Assembly: GCA_003331875.1 (NCBI GenBank)
Contig: QOQA01000001.1
Coordinates: forward strand, 1 to 64,000
Length of the DNA stretch: 64,000 nucleotides
From: Cryomorphaceae bacterium
GTDB taxonomy: Bacteria > Bacteroidota > Bacteroidia > Flavobacteriales > Flavobacteriaceae
Direction: 5' to 3'
Position 1 is the first letter of the stretch; each line of letters opens with the position of its first letter. A program made the position numbers and the translations under genes. The notes under the pieces are model-generated. The model was not told where the DNA came from, ran no database searches, and saw only the letters and a program-made list of their open reading frames with translations. Shown piece after piece: positions 34,604-43,360 of this stretch.

Positions 34604-36056
34604 TTTTTATAATATTAGCTACAAGTTTTCCAGAAACAATTGCTGGTGGAACTCCCGGCCCAGGCACTGTAAGCTGACCACTAAAATACAATTTTTTTAC
34701 TTTTTTGCTTTTTAACTTAGGTCTTAAGAAAGCCGTTTGTAAAAGTGTATTTGCCAGACCATATGCATTACCACCAAAAGAATTATAATCATCTTTAAAA
34801 TCTTTTATACAATATGACCTTTTAAAGTCAATAAAATCTCTAATTTTTTGATTCGTCAATTTTTCCATTCTATCTAATACCATATCAAAATATCTTTCTC
34901 TTATTTCGTCTGTATCGCTTAGGTTAGTTGCAATTGGTATCAAAATAAAGCAGTTTTCATGACCTTTTGGGGCTGTATGATTAAAAGTCTTTGATGTTAA
35001 GTTGACATAAAATAATGGGTTTTCAGGCCAAGACGGATTAGAATAAATCTCATCGGAGTGTTTTTCAAAACTTGTATCAAAAAATAAGTTATGATGATTT
35101 AAATTTTTTAATCTTTTTTTTATTCCAATATAAAATAACAGAGAGGAAGGAGACCAAACTCTATTATCCCAATAACTTTCTGGGTACTGTCTATATTCTT
35201 TGTCAATTAAGCTTTCAGTATGAGCATAATCAGCTCCTGAAACAAGAAAGTCACACTTCAATTCCTCATCATTTACAGTAATGCTTTTTACTGTCCCAGA
35301 ATCAATATTTATTTTATTTACTGTGGAATTATTATAAAAATTAACGCCTTGCTCTTTTGCAATTGATAACATAGATTCTACTACATCATAAAATCCGTTT
35401 TTAGGTTGCCATGTTCCTAATCCAAAATCTGCATAGTTCATGAAATTGTAAAAAGCGGGGGTGTTATTTGGCTTGGCTCCCAAAAACAAAACTGGAAACT
35501 TTAAAATTGACCGCAACATTTCATTTTTAAAAATGCTATTAACTTGTTTGTTTATGTTAGTTAAAAATAATTTGAATTTTAAAATTGTTCTAAAATTTAT
35601 TAATTCAAGTATCGAAAAACCTGGCATCTTATATAGCATGTCTTTGACAGCTAATTCATAATTATCTTTAGCCTCTTTTAAAAATTTTTCTAACTTATTT
35701 CCACTTCCCTTTTCAATATTTTCAAAGGTTTCTATAATTTTATTTACATCGGAGCTAATTGATACAGATTGGTTGTTTTTAAAAAAGACCTTGTATCCAG
35801 GGTCTAATTTCTTTATGTCATAAAGGTCAATTGATTTTTTATCAAAATCATTAAAAAATCTTTCAAAAACATCAGGCATCCAATACCAACTCGGACCCAT
35901 ATCAAATGTATATCCATTTGTTTTAAACTGTCTAGCTCGTCCTCCAAAACTGTCATTTTTTTCAAAGACTGAAACATCAAATCCATATTTTGCAAGATAA
36001 CACGCTGCTGAAAGGGAGGAAAACCCAGAACCAATTATAAAGACTTTTTTTTTCAA
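34587..36056 (-). CDS. crtI: Phytoene desaturase
   Basis: FAD-dependent CrtI-type desaturase converting phytoene toward lycopene. The dinucleotide fold is VFIIGSGFSSLSAACYLAKYGFDVSVFEKN, with FDMGPSWYWMPDVF in the substrate region and a C-terminal LYFSGQLTVPGPGVPPAIVSGKLVANII. The track start (36092) extends into the tRNA-Leu gene and must be wrong. TTG at 36056 gives MKKKVFIIGSG (489 aa). It lies 9 nt from the 3' end of tRNA-Leu with no room for a promoter, so the gene is probably transcribed through the tRNAs. Confidence 0.93.
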   Translation of the reverse strand: MKKKVFIIGSGFSSLSAACYLAKYGFDVSVFEKNDSFGGRARQFKTNGYTFDMGPSWYWMPDVFERFFNDFDKKSIDLYDIKKLDPGYKVFFKNNQSVSISSDVNKIIETFENIEKGSGNKLEKFLKEAKDNYELAVKDMLYKMPGFSILELINFRTILKFKLFLTNINKQVNSIFKNEMLRSILKFPVLFLGAKPNNTPAFYNFMNYADFGLGTWQPKNGFYDVVESMLSIAKEQGVNFYNNSTVNKINIDSGTVKSITVNDEELKCDFLVSGADYAHTESLIDKEYRQYPESYWDNRVWSPSSLLFYIGIKKRLKNLNHHNLFFDTSFEKHSDEIYSNPSWPENPLFYVNLTSKTFNHTAPKGHENCFILIPIATNLSDTDEIRERYFDMVLDRMEKLTNQKIRDFIDFKRSYCIKDFKDDYNSFGGNAYGLANTLLQTAFLRPKLKSKKVKKLYFSGQLTVPGPGVPPAIVSGKLVANIIKNEGII

Positions 36057-36065
36057 AATATATAG

Positions 36066-36149
36066 TGCGCACGAGAGGACTCGAACCTCCAAGGGATATT
36101 TCCCACTAGGCCCTCAACCTAGCGCGTCTACCAGTTCCGCCACGTGCGC
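36066..36149 (-). tRNA. tRNA-Leu (GAG)
   Basis: An 84-nt class II tRNA on the minus strand: acceptor GCGCACG/CGTGCGC, anticodon stem CTAGG/CCTAG, loop TTGAGGG giving anticodon GAG, a long variable arm (TGGGAAATATCCCT), T-arm GGAGG-TTCGAGT-CCTCT and discriminator A. CCA is not encoded. It lies between tRNA-Lys (8-nt gap) and crtI. Confidence 0.95.
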
Positions 36150-36157
36150 TAGAATTG

Positions 36158-36230
36158 TGACCTGGCTGGGGCTCGAACCCAGGACCCTCTCCTTAAAAGG
36201 GAGATGCTCTACCAACTGAGCTACCAGGTC
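36158..36230 (-). tRNA. tRNA-Lys (TTT)
   Basis: A 73-nt cloverleaf on the minus strand: acceptor GACCTGG/CCAGGTC, anticodon stem TCTCC/GGAGA, loop CTTTTAA with anticodon TTT, T-arm CTGGG-TTCGAGC-CCCAG and discriminator A. It is first in the tRNA-Lys, tRNA-Leu, crtI-crtB-crtZ string. Confidence 0.96.
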
Positions 36231-36245
36231 TGATTTTAACGTTTG

Positions 36246-36277
36246 CAAATATAGGACCAATAATACCATTTTTCAAA
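36246..36277 (-). promoter_or_regulatory. Promoter of tRNA-Lys/tRNA-Leu and probably crtIBZ (TTTG-N20-TATATTTG)
   Basis: On the minus strand TTTG (36277-36274) is followed by 20 bp and TATATTTG (36253-36246), 15 nt before the tRNA-Lys 5' end. It is a full consensus match and the only promoter-like site upstream of crtI. Confidence 0.78.
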
Positions 36278-36289
36278 CATAATTTCTTT

Positions 36290-36297
36290 TAAATTTG
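36290..36297 (+). promoter_or_regulatory. Candidate -7 element (TAAATTTG) for aroK
   Basis: TAAATTTG overlaps the track's TTG start (36295) and ends 6 nt before the in-frame ATG 36304, favouring the ATG. No -33 box was found. Confidence 0.38.
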
Positions 36298-36303
36298 TCA
36301 TGG

Positions 36304-36864
36304 ATGTATCAAGATATTTCAAAAAAAATAAATCAACCCATTATTTTATTAGGCTATATGGGCTCTGGTAAAACAAGTATAGGAAAAAAAATATCCAAAA
36401 TCCTCAAAATTAAATTCCATGATCTTGATAAATTGATAGAAAATAAATTTAATAAAACTTTAAATAAGATTTTCCTTGATCAAGGTGAAATAAACTTTAG
36501 AAAAGAAGAAAGAGCTTTACTTGAAAATATTTTAAATAAAAAAAAGATTTTCGTTTTATCATTGGGTGGGGGTACACCTTGTTATTTTGATAATATTGAT
36601 TTTATACTTAAAAAAACAGATTTAACTATATTTTTAAAACCGGAAATTAAACAACTATCAAAAAAGTTATTTAAGAAAAAATCTAAGCGCCCAATTATAA
36701 AAGATGTTAAAACAGAAAAAAAAATGATTGAATTTGTTTCAAAACATATGATGGAAAGAATTCATTATTACAATAAGGCTAAATATCATATTATTTATGA
36801 CTTAAATGATAAAATGGAAGCTTGTAACAAAATAATAGACTTACTAAACAAGAACTGCTCTTAG
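36304..36864 (+). CDS. aroK: Shikimate kinase
   Basis: Phosphorylates shikimate at the 3-hydroxyl in the chorismate pathway. Walker A LLGYMGSGKTSIG is near residue 18, FHDLDKLIE holds the shikimate-binding Asp, FRKEERALL the binding Arg, and LSLGGGTPCY is the Walker-B-like Gly-rich loop. The lid Arg lies in the KSKRPII stretch. ATG 36304 is preferred over TTG 36295. The 3' end overlaps the convergent phosphoribosyltransferase gene by 21 bp. Confidence 0.94.
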   Translation: MYQDISKKINQPIILLGYMGSGKTSIGKKISKILKIKFHDLDKLIENKFNKTLNKIFLDQGEINFRKEERALLENILNKKKIFVLSLGGGTPCYFDNIDFILKKTDLTIFLKPEIKQLSKKLFKKKSKRPIIKDVKTEKKMIEFVSKHMMERIHYYNKAKYHIIYDLNDKMEACNKIIDLLNKNCS

Positions 36865-37323
36865 TTTTTTATTCTCATAAAGAACTTTTACAGTATCCTC
36901 AAAGTTAGTCGATAGGGAAACTCCTTTTATATCTACATTTACCGGGAATTTTTTATGATCTCTATCGATTAAAACAATAGTCTTAATATTTAAAAATCCA
37001 ATATTAAAAAAGTAGTTTACACATTTAAATAGTGTTTTACCAGTGTTTAAAACATCATCAATTAAAAATATTAAACAATCATTGGAAAATTTATGATCAA
37101 ATTTAATTTTTTTATCATCATTTTTTTTTCCAATTTTTATTGGATAAAGTTTTACCTTTTTTTTTGAAAAGAATTTTATTTGTTTTTCTATAATTTCTGC
37201 AATTTCAAAACCTTTCTCTCTTACACCAACAAGGACTATCTTTTCTGATGTATCAGTTTCCTCAACAATTTGACAAGCAAGTCTGTTGCATATTCTTAAA
37301 ATTTTATCATTCTCTAATATCAT
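36844..37323 (-). CDS. Phosphoribosyltransferase-family protein (PyrR-like)
   Basis: A 159-aa type I PRTase. The PRPP-binding loop reads LIFLIDDVLNTGKTLFKCV near residue 85-100, and an N-terminal IVLVGVREKGFEIAEII matches PyrR and hypoxanthine PRTases. Flavobacterial relatives are annotated as phosphoribosyltransferase or bifunctional PyrR. Whether it has uracil PRTase or RNA-attenuation activity is not evident. No PyrR-type attenuator was seen at carB. It is divergent from the FKBP lipoprotein and convergent with aroK. Confidence 0.82.
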   Translation of the reverse strand: MILENDKILRICNRLACQIVEETDTSEKIVLVGVREKGFEIAEIIEKQIKFFSKKKVKLYPIKIGKKNDDKKIKFDHKFSNDCLIFLIDDVLNTGKTLFKCVNYFFNIGFLNIKTIVLIDRDHKKFPVNVDIKGVSLSTNFEDTVKVLYENKKLRAVLV

Positions 37324-37380
37324 AAACAGTATTAATGATTATCAACAAAAATATCAAGAAAATTGTATCTTGCGTTCGAT

Positions 37381-38292
37381 TTGAGAAATAAATTTACTTT
37401 GCAAATTATAAAATATTTTTCCCTGATTACAATTTTGATTTTTTGTTTTACATCATGTAAAAAAGATGATGATAACACTACAAATGCAATTCCGGCTAAT
37501 GATTATACAGATCAGCACATACTTGAAAATGATTCTATAATAGATTTTATGCAAAATCATTTTTATAATTATGATGATTTCTCTAATCTTAGCCCAAGTG
37601 AAGGACCTGAATTTATTATTGATTCAATTAGTGGTGATAACTCAGATAAAACCCCAATATATGATCAGGTCTCAAGTTTCCAAATAAATGTTAAAGATTC
37701 TGATGGTAATTTGTTTCCACACACTGCATATTATGTGATTTTGAGAGAGGGAGTTGGTGAGAACCCCACTGTTGCAGACTCAGTTTATGTTAGGTATAAA
37801 GGTATATTGTTGAACAGAGTCGTATTTGATCAAAGAAAAATTCCAATTTGGATCCAAGCAAAAAATGTTGTCCGTGGTTTTCAAGAATTTGTTCCGCTAT
37901 TAAAAAAGGGGAACATTAACATAAATAGTGATGGTACTTATGACTTTACAAACTTTGGAATAGGTTTCATAATTATGCCATCTGGACTTGGATATTATAA
38001 CGGAGGGACTGTAAGTATACCATCTTACTCTCCTCTAATATTTCAGGTAGAAATGATGACATTAAATAGAACAGATCATGACAATGACACTGTTCTTACA
38101 ATTTATGAGGATCTTGATGGAGATAGTAATTTTGACAATGATGATACAGATTCTGATACCATTCCAAATTATCGTGATGCAGATGATGATGGGGATGGCG
38201 TATTAACTAAAGATGAGTATGATATGGATGGTGACGGAGTGGCTGATGATACTGATGGTGATGGAATACCTGATTATTTAGATAATGAATAG
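37381..38292 (+). CDS. FKBP-type peptidyl-prolyl isomerase lipoprotein with thrombospondin-3-like tail
   Basis: Lipoprotein (lipobox region ILIFCFTSC) of about 303 aa. The middle (roughly residues 95-225) resembles an FKBP domain: ADSVYVRYKGILLNRVVFDQ, VVRGFQEFVPLLKKG, FIIMPSGLGYY, and SPLIFQVEMMTLN. The last 70 residues are a run of Asp-rich calcium-binding repeats such as DMDGDGVADDTDGDGIPDY. The probable role is periplasmic or surface folding assistance, with the tail stabilised by calcium. The start is ambiguous: TTG 37381 gives a clean basic-hydrophobic signal; the track's TTG 37363 adds six residues. Confidence 0.84.
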   Translation: MRNKFTLQIIKYFSLITILIFCFTSCKKDDDNTTNAIPANDYTDQHILENDSIIDFMQNHFYNYDDFSNLSPSEGPEFIIDSISGDNSDKTPIYDQVSSFQINVKDSDGNLFPHTAYYVILREGVGENPTVADSVYVRYKGILLNRVVFDQRKIPIWIQAKNVVRGFQEFVPLLKKGNININSDGTYDFTNFGIGFIIMPSGLGYYNGGTVSIPSYSPLIFQVEMMTLNRTDHDNDTVLTIYEDLDGDSNFDNDDTDSDTIPNYRDADDDGDGVLTKDEYDMDGDGVADDTDGDGIPDYLDNE

Positions 38293-38293
38293 T

Positions 38294-39247
38294 CTATTTT
38301 CTCTTTAAAACCTTATTACATTTTTCAATAATCGATTCTGTTGACAGTCCATACTTTTTCATTAAATCAGATGGTTTTCCAGATTCTCCAAATTCATCAT
38401 TTACGCCAACAAATTCCATAGGTACTAATTTGTTTCTAACAATTAATGATGCAATAGATTCTCCCAGTCCACCTATAGTATTATGTTCCTCTGCACATAC
38501 AACACAGCCTGTTTTGTCTAAAGATTTTAATATGATCTCTTCATCTAACGGTTTAATAGTATGAATATTGATAACTTCTGACGAAATCCCTTTCTTTTTT
38601 AAAAAATCTGCAGACTCAATTGCGTGCCAAACAAGATGGCCAGTACATATAATTGTGACTTCATTGCCTTCAACAAGTTTAATTCCTTTACCAATTTCAA
38701 ATTTTTGATTTTCGGGTATAAAATTTGGTACTTTTGGTCTTCCAAATCGAAGGTAAACAGGGCCATGATATTTAGATATTTCAATTGTTGCTGCTTTTGT
38801 TTGATTAAAATCACATGGGTTTATTACAACCATTCCTGGAAGCATTTTCATCAACCCAATATCTTCTAATATTTGGTGTGTTGCACCATCCTCACCTAAT
38901 GTTATACCTGCATGAGATGCACATATCTTAACATTTTTATCGGAGTATGCAACAGATTGTCTAATTTGATCATAAACCCTTCCTGTCGAGAAATTAGCAA
39001 AGGTACCAGTATATGGAATTTTTTCACCAATTGTCATCCCTGCCGCGATTCCAATCATATTTGCTTCTGCTATACCAATTTGAAAAAATCTTTCAGGAAA
39101 TTTATTTTTAAAATCATTCATTTTCAGTGAACCTGTCAAATCAGCACACAAAGCAACAATATTTTTATTTTTGGATGCTGCCTCAACTAAACCAACTCCA
39201 AATCCAGATCTTGTATCATTATTTCCGAAATTTTTAAATCCAAACAT
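38294..39247 (-). CDS. Transketolase, C-terminal subunit
   Basis: The PYR and C-terminal half of a split transketolase (317 aa). DTRSGFGVGLVEAASKNKNIVALCADL opens the pyrimidine-binding domain, FQIGIAEANMIGIAAGM holds the catalytic Glu, CASHAGITLGEDGATHQ follows, and the C-domain contains VVCAEEHNTIGGLGE. It works with the N-terminal subunit, whose gene ends immediately upstream (adjacent, 39248). Splitting into two genes is frequent in Bacteroidota and archaea. Confidence 0.93.
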   Translation of the reverse strand: MFGFKNFGNNDTRSGFGVGLVEAASKNKNIVALCADLTGSLKMNDFKNKFPERFFQIGIAEANMIGIAAGMTIGEKIPYTGTFANFSTGRVYDQIRQSVAYSDKNVKICASHAGITLGEDGATHQILEDIGLMKMLPGMVVINPCDFNQTKAATIEISKYHGPVYLRFGRPKVPNFIPENQKFEIGKGIKLVEGNEVTIICTGHLVWHAIESADFLKKKGISSEVINIHTIKPLDEEIILKSLDKTGCVVCAEEHNTIGGLGESIASLIVRNKLVPMEFVGVNDEFGESGKPSDLMKKYGLSTESIIEKCNKVLKRK

Positions 39248-40084
39248 TTAATAATCATTTAGTGTTTCTGGATTTTGATCCAAAGCAATCTCCAGTTCCT
39301 CGTCATTGGGAGCAACCCCATGCCACTTGTGGGTCCCCATCATATAATCCACTCCATTACCCATAATAGTTTTCATAATTATAACAACAGGTTTACCATT
39401 AAAACAATTTTCTTTTGCTGTTTGTATGGCTTTTCTAACATCATCTAAATTATTTCCATCATCCAAATTAATAGTAAACCAACCAAAACTTTGAAATTTT
39501 GATTCAATATTACCTAAGTCTAAAACGTCTTTTAAGTCACCATCGATTTGTTTATTATTGTTATCTATAGTACATATCAAATTATCAACTTTATTTGCAG
39601 CTGCATACATTATGGCTTCCCAATTTTGTCCTTCTTGCAATTCGCCATCACCATGTAAGCTGTATACTATATTTTTATCTCTATTCATTTTTTTCGACAG
39701 AGCAGCACCAATAGCCACAGATAGGCCTTGCCCTAAAGAACCACTGGCAATTCTTACTCCAGGAAGTCCTTCGTGCGTTGTCGGATGGCCCTGAAGCCTA
39801 GAGTTTATTTTTCTAAAAGTTGATAATTCTTCTACAGGAAAGTATCCGGCTCTTGCTAATACACTGTAAAATACTGGGGAAATATGACCATTTGATAAGA
39901 AAAAAAGGTCCTCATCATAACCATTCATATTGAACTTTTTTTTTCTTTTCATAATATCAAAAAATAAAACAACAAAAAACTCTGTACATCCTAGTGATCC
40001 ACCTGGGTGTCCAGAATTATTGGCATGAACCATTCTTACAATATCCCTTCTTACTTGAAAAACTAACTTTTGAATACCAGTCAT
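39248..40084 (-). CDS. Transketolase, N-terminal (PP) subunit
   Basis: Thiamine-diphosphate-binding half of the split enzyme (278 aa). ANNSGHPGGSLGCTEFFVVLFF, LSNGHISPVFYSVL, GSLGQGLSVAIGAAL and the ThDP motif HGDGELQEGQNWEAIMYAAANKVDNLICTIDNN are intact. Together with the downstream gene it transfers two-carbon ketol units in the non-oxidative pentose phosphate pathway. The two genes are directly adjacent and surely co-transcribed. Confidence 0.94.
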   Translation of the reverse strand: MTGIQKLVFQVRRDIVRMVHANNSGHPGGSLGCTEFFVVLFFDIMKRKKKFNMNGYDEDLFFLSNGHISPVFYSVLARAGYFPVEELSTFRKINSRLQGHPTTHEGLPGVRIASGSLGQGLSVAIGAALSKKMNRDKNIVYSLHGDGELQEGQNWEAIMYAAANKVDNLICTIDNNNKQIDGDLKDVLDLGNIESKFQSFGWFTINLDDGNNLDDVRKAIQTAKENCFNGKPVVIIMKTIMGNGVDYMMGTHKWHGVAPNDEELEIALDQNPETLNDY

Positions 40085-40144
40085 GAAATGAAATTATTGA
40101 TTTATAATTTAATAAATGTAAATCTTAATCAAACTTATTAACTT

Positions 40145-40171
40145 TTGTGATATTATATATTAATATATTTG
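40145..40171 (+). promoter_or_regulatory. Promoter candidate for tgt-lptG (TTTTG-N16-TATATTTG)
   Basis: TATATTTG (40164-40171) ends 4 nt before the GTG start of tgt, so the transcript would be nearly leaderless. A TTG (40145-40147) sits 16 bp upstream, slightly short of the usual spacing. Confidence 0.5.
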
Positions 40172-40175
40172 AAAA

Positions 40176-41306
40176 GTGCATTTCAAAATTATAAAAAAAG
40201 ATATAAAAACCAGAGCAAGAATTGGTGAAATCACACTCAATGGTAGAAAATTTGAAACACCAATTTTTATGCCCGTTGCTACTTCAGCTGCTATAAAAGG
40301 TTTGCATACTAAAGATTTAGTTGAGTCATCCAATGCTGAAATAATATTGGCAAATACATATCACCTTTACTTACGACCAGGTGATCAAATAATAAAAAAT
40401 TCTGGAGGAATTCATGATTTTATGTCATGGGATAAACTTGTTTTAACAGATAGTGGTGGGTATCAAGTTTACTCACTCTCAAATAATAGAAAAATCAAGG
40501 AGGATGGAGTGAAATTTAAGTCACATATTGATGGATCTTACCATTTTTTTAGCCCGGAGAAAGCAATCCAGATCCAAAAGAATATTGGTGCTGATATAAT
40601 TATGGCTTTTGATGAATGTACACCATACCCTTGCACAAAAGATTATGCTAGAAAATCAATGAATCTAACACACAGGTGGCTAAAAAGATGTATTAGCGAA
40701 TTTGAAAATATAGAAAAGAATAGATCAAAAGAGCAGTTTTTATTTCCTATTGTTCAGGGTAGCATTTACGGAGATTTAAGAAGCGAGTCTGCAGAATTTA
40801 TTTCATCAATGGATTTGTCTGGAAATGCAATTGGTGGTCTTTCCGTTGGTGAGCCTCACGATTTAATGTATGAAATGTGTGAAATAGTTTGTGATAAACT
40901 TCCTGAATATAAACCAAGATATTTGATGGGGGTAGGGACACCAACTAATATTTTAGAAAATATATCTTTAGGGGTGGATATGTTTGATTGTGTAATGCCT
41001 ACTAGGAATGCAAGAAATGGTATGCTTTTTACATCCGAAGGGAAAATTAATATTAAAAATGAAAAATGGAAAAAAGATTTTTCTCAAATAGACCCAAATG
41101 GATCAACCTTCGTGGATAGCAAATATTCAAAAGCATATTTAAGACACCTTTTTTCAATTAATGAAAATTTAGGAAAACAAATTGCAACAATTCATAACTT
41201 AGGTTTTTACAGTTGGATTATAAAAAAAACAAAAGAGAAAATTTTAGAAGGTAATTTTGAAAATTGGAAAAAATCAATGGTTAAAAAATTAGACAATAAA
41301 TTATAA
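40176..41306 (+). CDS. tgt: tRNA-guanine transglycosylase lacking the zinc cysteines
   Basis: Exchanges guanine-34 in GUN anticodons for a queuine precursor. The catalytic Asp lies in VLTDSGGYQVYSL (about residue 90) and the nucleophile region is MFDCVMPTRNARNG. In E. coli Tgt a C-x-C-x2-C-His zinc site follows; here that stretch reads IDPNGSTFVDSKYSKAYLRHL, with no cysteines, although the His of ATIHNL remains. I recall Bacteroidota Tgt sharing this loss. Length is 376 aa with a GTG start. The stop overlaps the lptG ATG by one base. Confidence 0.93.
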   Translation: MHFKIIKKDIKTRARIGEITLNGRKFETPIFMPVATSAAIKGLHTKDLVESSNAEIILANTYHLYLRPGDQIIKNSGGIHDFMSWDKLVLTDSGGYQVYSLSNNRKIKEDGVKFKSHIDGSYHFFSPEKAIQIQKNIGADIIMAFDECTPYPCTKDYARKSMNLTHRWLKRCISEFENIEKNRSKEQFLFPIVQGSIYGDLRSESAEFISSMDLSGNAIGGLSVGEPHDLMYEMCEIVCDKLPEYKPRYLMGVGTPTNILENISLGVDMFDCVMPTRNARNGMLFTSEGKINIKNEKWKKDFSQIDPNGSTFVDSKYSKAYLRHLFSINENLGKQIATIHNLGFYSWIIKKTKEKILEGNFENWKKSMVKKLDNKL

Positions 41307-42382
41307 TGAGGATACTTGATAGATATATAATTAAGCAATTTATTTTGTCATTTCTATTTATGTTTCTTCTCTTTATTCCAATCGGGATTTTAGTTGATGT
41401 ATCGGAGAAAATTGATAAGTACAAAGAGCATGATTTGGGTTTTTATGAAGTTTTCAATTACTATTTAGATTTCATTTGGTATTATGGGTATTTTTTATTT
41501 CCAATTTTTGTTTTTTTGGCTGTAATTTGGTTTACATCTAAATTATCATCTAATTCAGAAGTAATAGCAATTTTAAGTTCTGGAGTTTCTTTAAAGAGAT
41601 ATTTACAACCCTTTATTGTTACATCGATTTTTATTGCGCTCATTTCAGTTTTTTCAGGAATGTTTATTATACCAGAAAAAAATAAAAGCTTTACGATTTT
41701 TCAGAACAAGTATTTAAGTAAAAAAAATAAAAACAATGCTCTTCAAGCTGTTTACAAACAAATATCTGATAATGAATACCTTTATGTAAGTTCATACAAT
41801 AAAACTAGAAATCAGGCTTATAATTTTTCGATTGAAAAGTTCAATGGTAACGAATTACAAGAAAAAATTCTTGCTAGAAATATCAGATGGATTGAAAAAG
41901 ATAGTCTATTTAGACTAACAGATTACTTCAAAAGGACCTTCAAAGATAAATCTGAAAAAATTGAAAGTAAAAGGATCTTTGACACAATTATGAACTTAAC
42001 TATGTCAGACTTTGAGATTGTAAATTACCAAGCCAAAACATTAAATTTTTTTGAATTAAATAGATTTATTAAAAGTGAGAAAAAAAGTGGCTCTCCATTA
42101 CTATACAGTCACATATTAGAGAAAAATAAAAGGTTTACAATTCCTATTTCTGTAATAATATTGACAGTATTGGCTGTAGCAGTATCATCCTTTAAAAAAA
42201 GAGGTGGTATTGGTTCAAATTTAGCATTTGGAATTACACTTGCTTTTATTTTTATTTTTTTTGATAAGTTCTTTTCAGTTTTAGTGACTGAATCAAATTT
42301 AAACCCTCATCTTGGAGCATGGTTACCAAATTTAATTTTTGCATTTGTCACTGCATATATTGTTAAATTATCACTAAAATAA
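41306..42382 (+). CDS. lptG: LptF/LptG family permease
   Basis: Permease subunit of the LPS export bridge LptB2FG, which lifts lipopolysaccharide from the inner membrane to LptC. Three N-terminal membrane helices (residues about 12-125) are followed by a large periplasmic beta region (about 130-270) and three C-terminal helices. The N-terminus RILDRYIIKQFILSFLFMFLLFI is typical. LptG is preferred over LptF from the overall pattern, but the assignment is soft. It is coupled to tgt. Confidence 0.88.
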   Translation: MRILDRYIIKQFILSFLFMFLLFIPIGILVDVSEKIDKYKEHDLGFYEVFNYYLDFIWYYGYFLFPIFVFLAVIWFTSKLSSNSEVIAILSSGVSLKRYLQPFIVTSIFIALISVFSGMFIIPEKNKSFTIFQNKYLSKKNKNNALQAVYKQISDNEYLYVSSYNKTRNQAYNFSIEKFNGNELQEKILARNIRWIEKDSLFRLTDYFKRTFKDKSEKIESKRIFDTIMNLTMSDFEIVNYQAKTLNFFELNRFIKSEKKSGSPLLYSHILEKNKRFTIPISVIILTVLAVAVSSFKKRGGIGSNLAFGITLAFIFIFFDKFFSVLVTESNLNPHLGAWLPNLIFAFVTAYIVKLSLK

Positions 42383-42406
42383 AGTTTCTTAATGTATATT
42401 TATCCC

Positions 42407-43360
42407 ATGGATTATCTTGATTTTGAATTGCCTTTGAAAGAGTTGAATGATCAGTTGGAAAATTGTAAAAAATTAGGATTAGAGGGAAATATTGATGTAA
42501 AAGATACACTGAAAGAAATAAAATCAAAACTTGTAATAAAAAAGAAAGAAATTTACGGATCATTGACACCTTGGCAAAGAGTTCAGTTATCTAGACATCC
42601 ATCAAGGCCTTACACACTTGATTATTTAGCTAACATGACAAATAATAATTTTTTAGAATTACATGGAGATAGAAATATTGCTGATGATAAGGCAATGGTT
42701 GGTGGTCTTGGAAAATTAGATAATCAAACCTTTATGTTCATTGGTCAACAAAAAGGAAATAATATTAAAAGTAGACAGTATAGAAATTTTGGAATGGCCA
42801 ATCCAGAAGGTTATAGAAAGGCAATGAGATTGATGAAGTTAGCTGAAAAATTTTCATTACCGATAGTAACCCTGATTGATACCCCTGGTGCTTACCCTGG
42901 CATTGAGGCTGAAGAAAAAGGACAAGCAGAGGCAATAGCAAGAAATTTGTACGAAATGTTTAAAATAAAGACCCAAATCATTGTTGTTGTTATTGGTGAA
43001 GGTGCATCTGGTGGTGCTTTAGGAATAGGGGTTGGTGATAAAATAATGATGTTGGAAAATACTTGGTATTCTGTTATCTCTCCAGAATCTTGCTCATCTA
43101 TTTTATGGAGAAGTTGGGATCATAAAGAGCAGGCAGCAGAGGCATTAAAGTTAACTCCCGATGATATGAAAAAAAATAAGTTAATTGATAAAATCGTAAA
43201 AGAACCAATTGGTGGTGCACATCAGAATCCTGAAAAAATCTATATTTCTTTAAAAAAAGAAATAATTAGTACATACAGAGACCTAAAAAAACGAAGCATT
43301 TCTTCATTATTAAAGAATAGAATGTCAAGGTTTACTCAAATTGGAGTATTCAGTGAATAA
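42407..43360 (+). CDS. accA: Acetyl-CoA carboxylase carboxyltransferase subunit alpha
   Basis: Alpha half of the carboxyltransferase that makes malonyl-CoA for fatty-acid synthesis. It starts [19 protein letters not shown], has [25 protein letters not shown], then the crotonase-like core with [18 protein letters not shown] and [20 protein letters not shown]. The track begins five codons earlier; ATG 42407 matches the family start. Length is 317 aa. accD is not in the window. Confidence 0.96.
   Translation: MDYLDFELPLKELNDQLENCKKLGLEGNIDVKDTLKEIKSKLVIKKKEIYGSLTPWQRVQLSRHPSRPYTLDYLANMTNNNFLELHGDRNIADDKAMVGGLGKLDNQTFMFIGQQKGNNIKSRQYRNFGMANPEGYRKAMRLMKLAEKFSLPIVTLIDTPGAYPGIEAEEKGQAEAIARNLYEMFKIKTQIIVVVIGEGASGGALGIGVGDKIMMLENTWYSVISPESCSSILWRSWDHKEQAAEALKLTPDDMKKNKLIDKIVKEPIGGAHQNPEKIYISLKKEIISTYRDLKKRSISSLLKNRMSRFTQIGVFSE

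Noticed and set aside
35813-36034. Minus-strand 73-aa ORF inside crtI
   Set aside because: It is an alternative frame of the crtI N-terminal region; the crtI frame is intact and carries the FAD motif.
34587-36092. crtI start at the track's ATG (36092)
   Set aside because: The first twelve residues would be encoded by the tRNA-Leu gene. The conserved FAD-binding strand begins after TTG 36056.
39248-40084. Transketolase as a broken single gene
   Set aside because: The two halves have their own starts and complete domains; a two-gene transketolase is a normal arrangement in this phylum.
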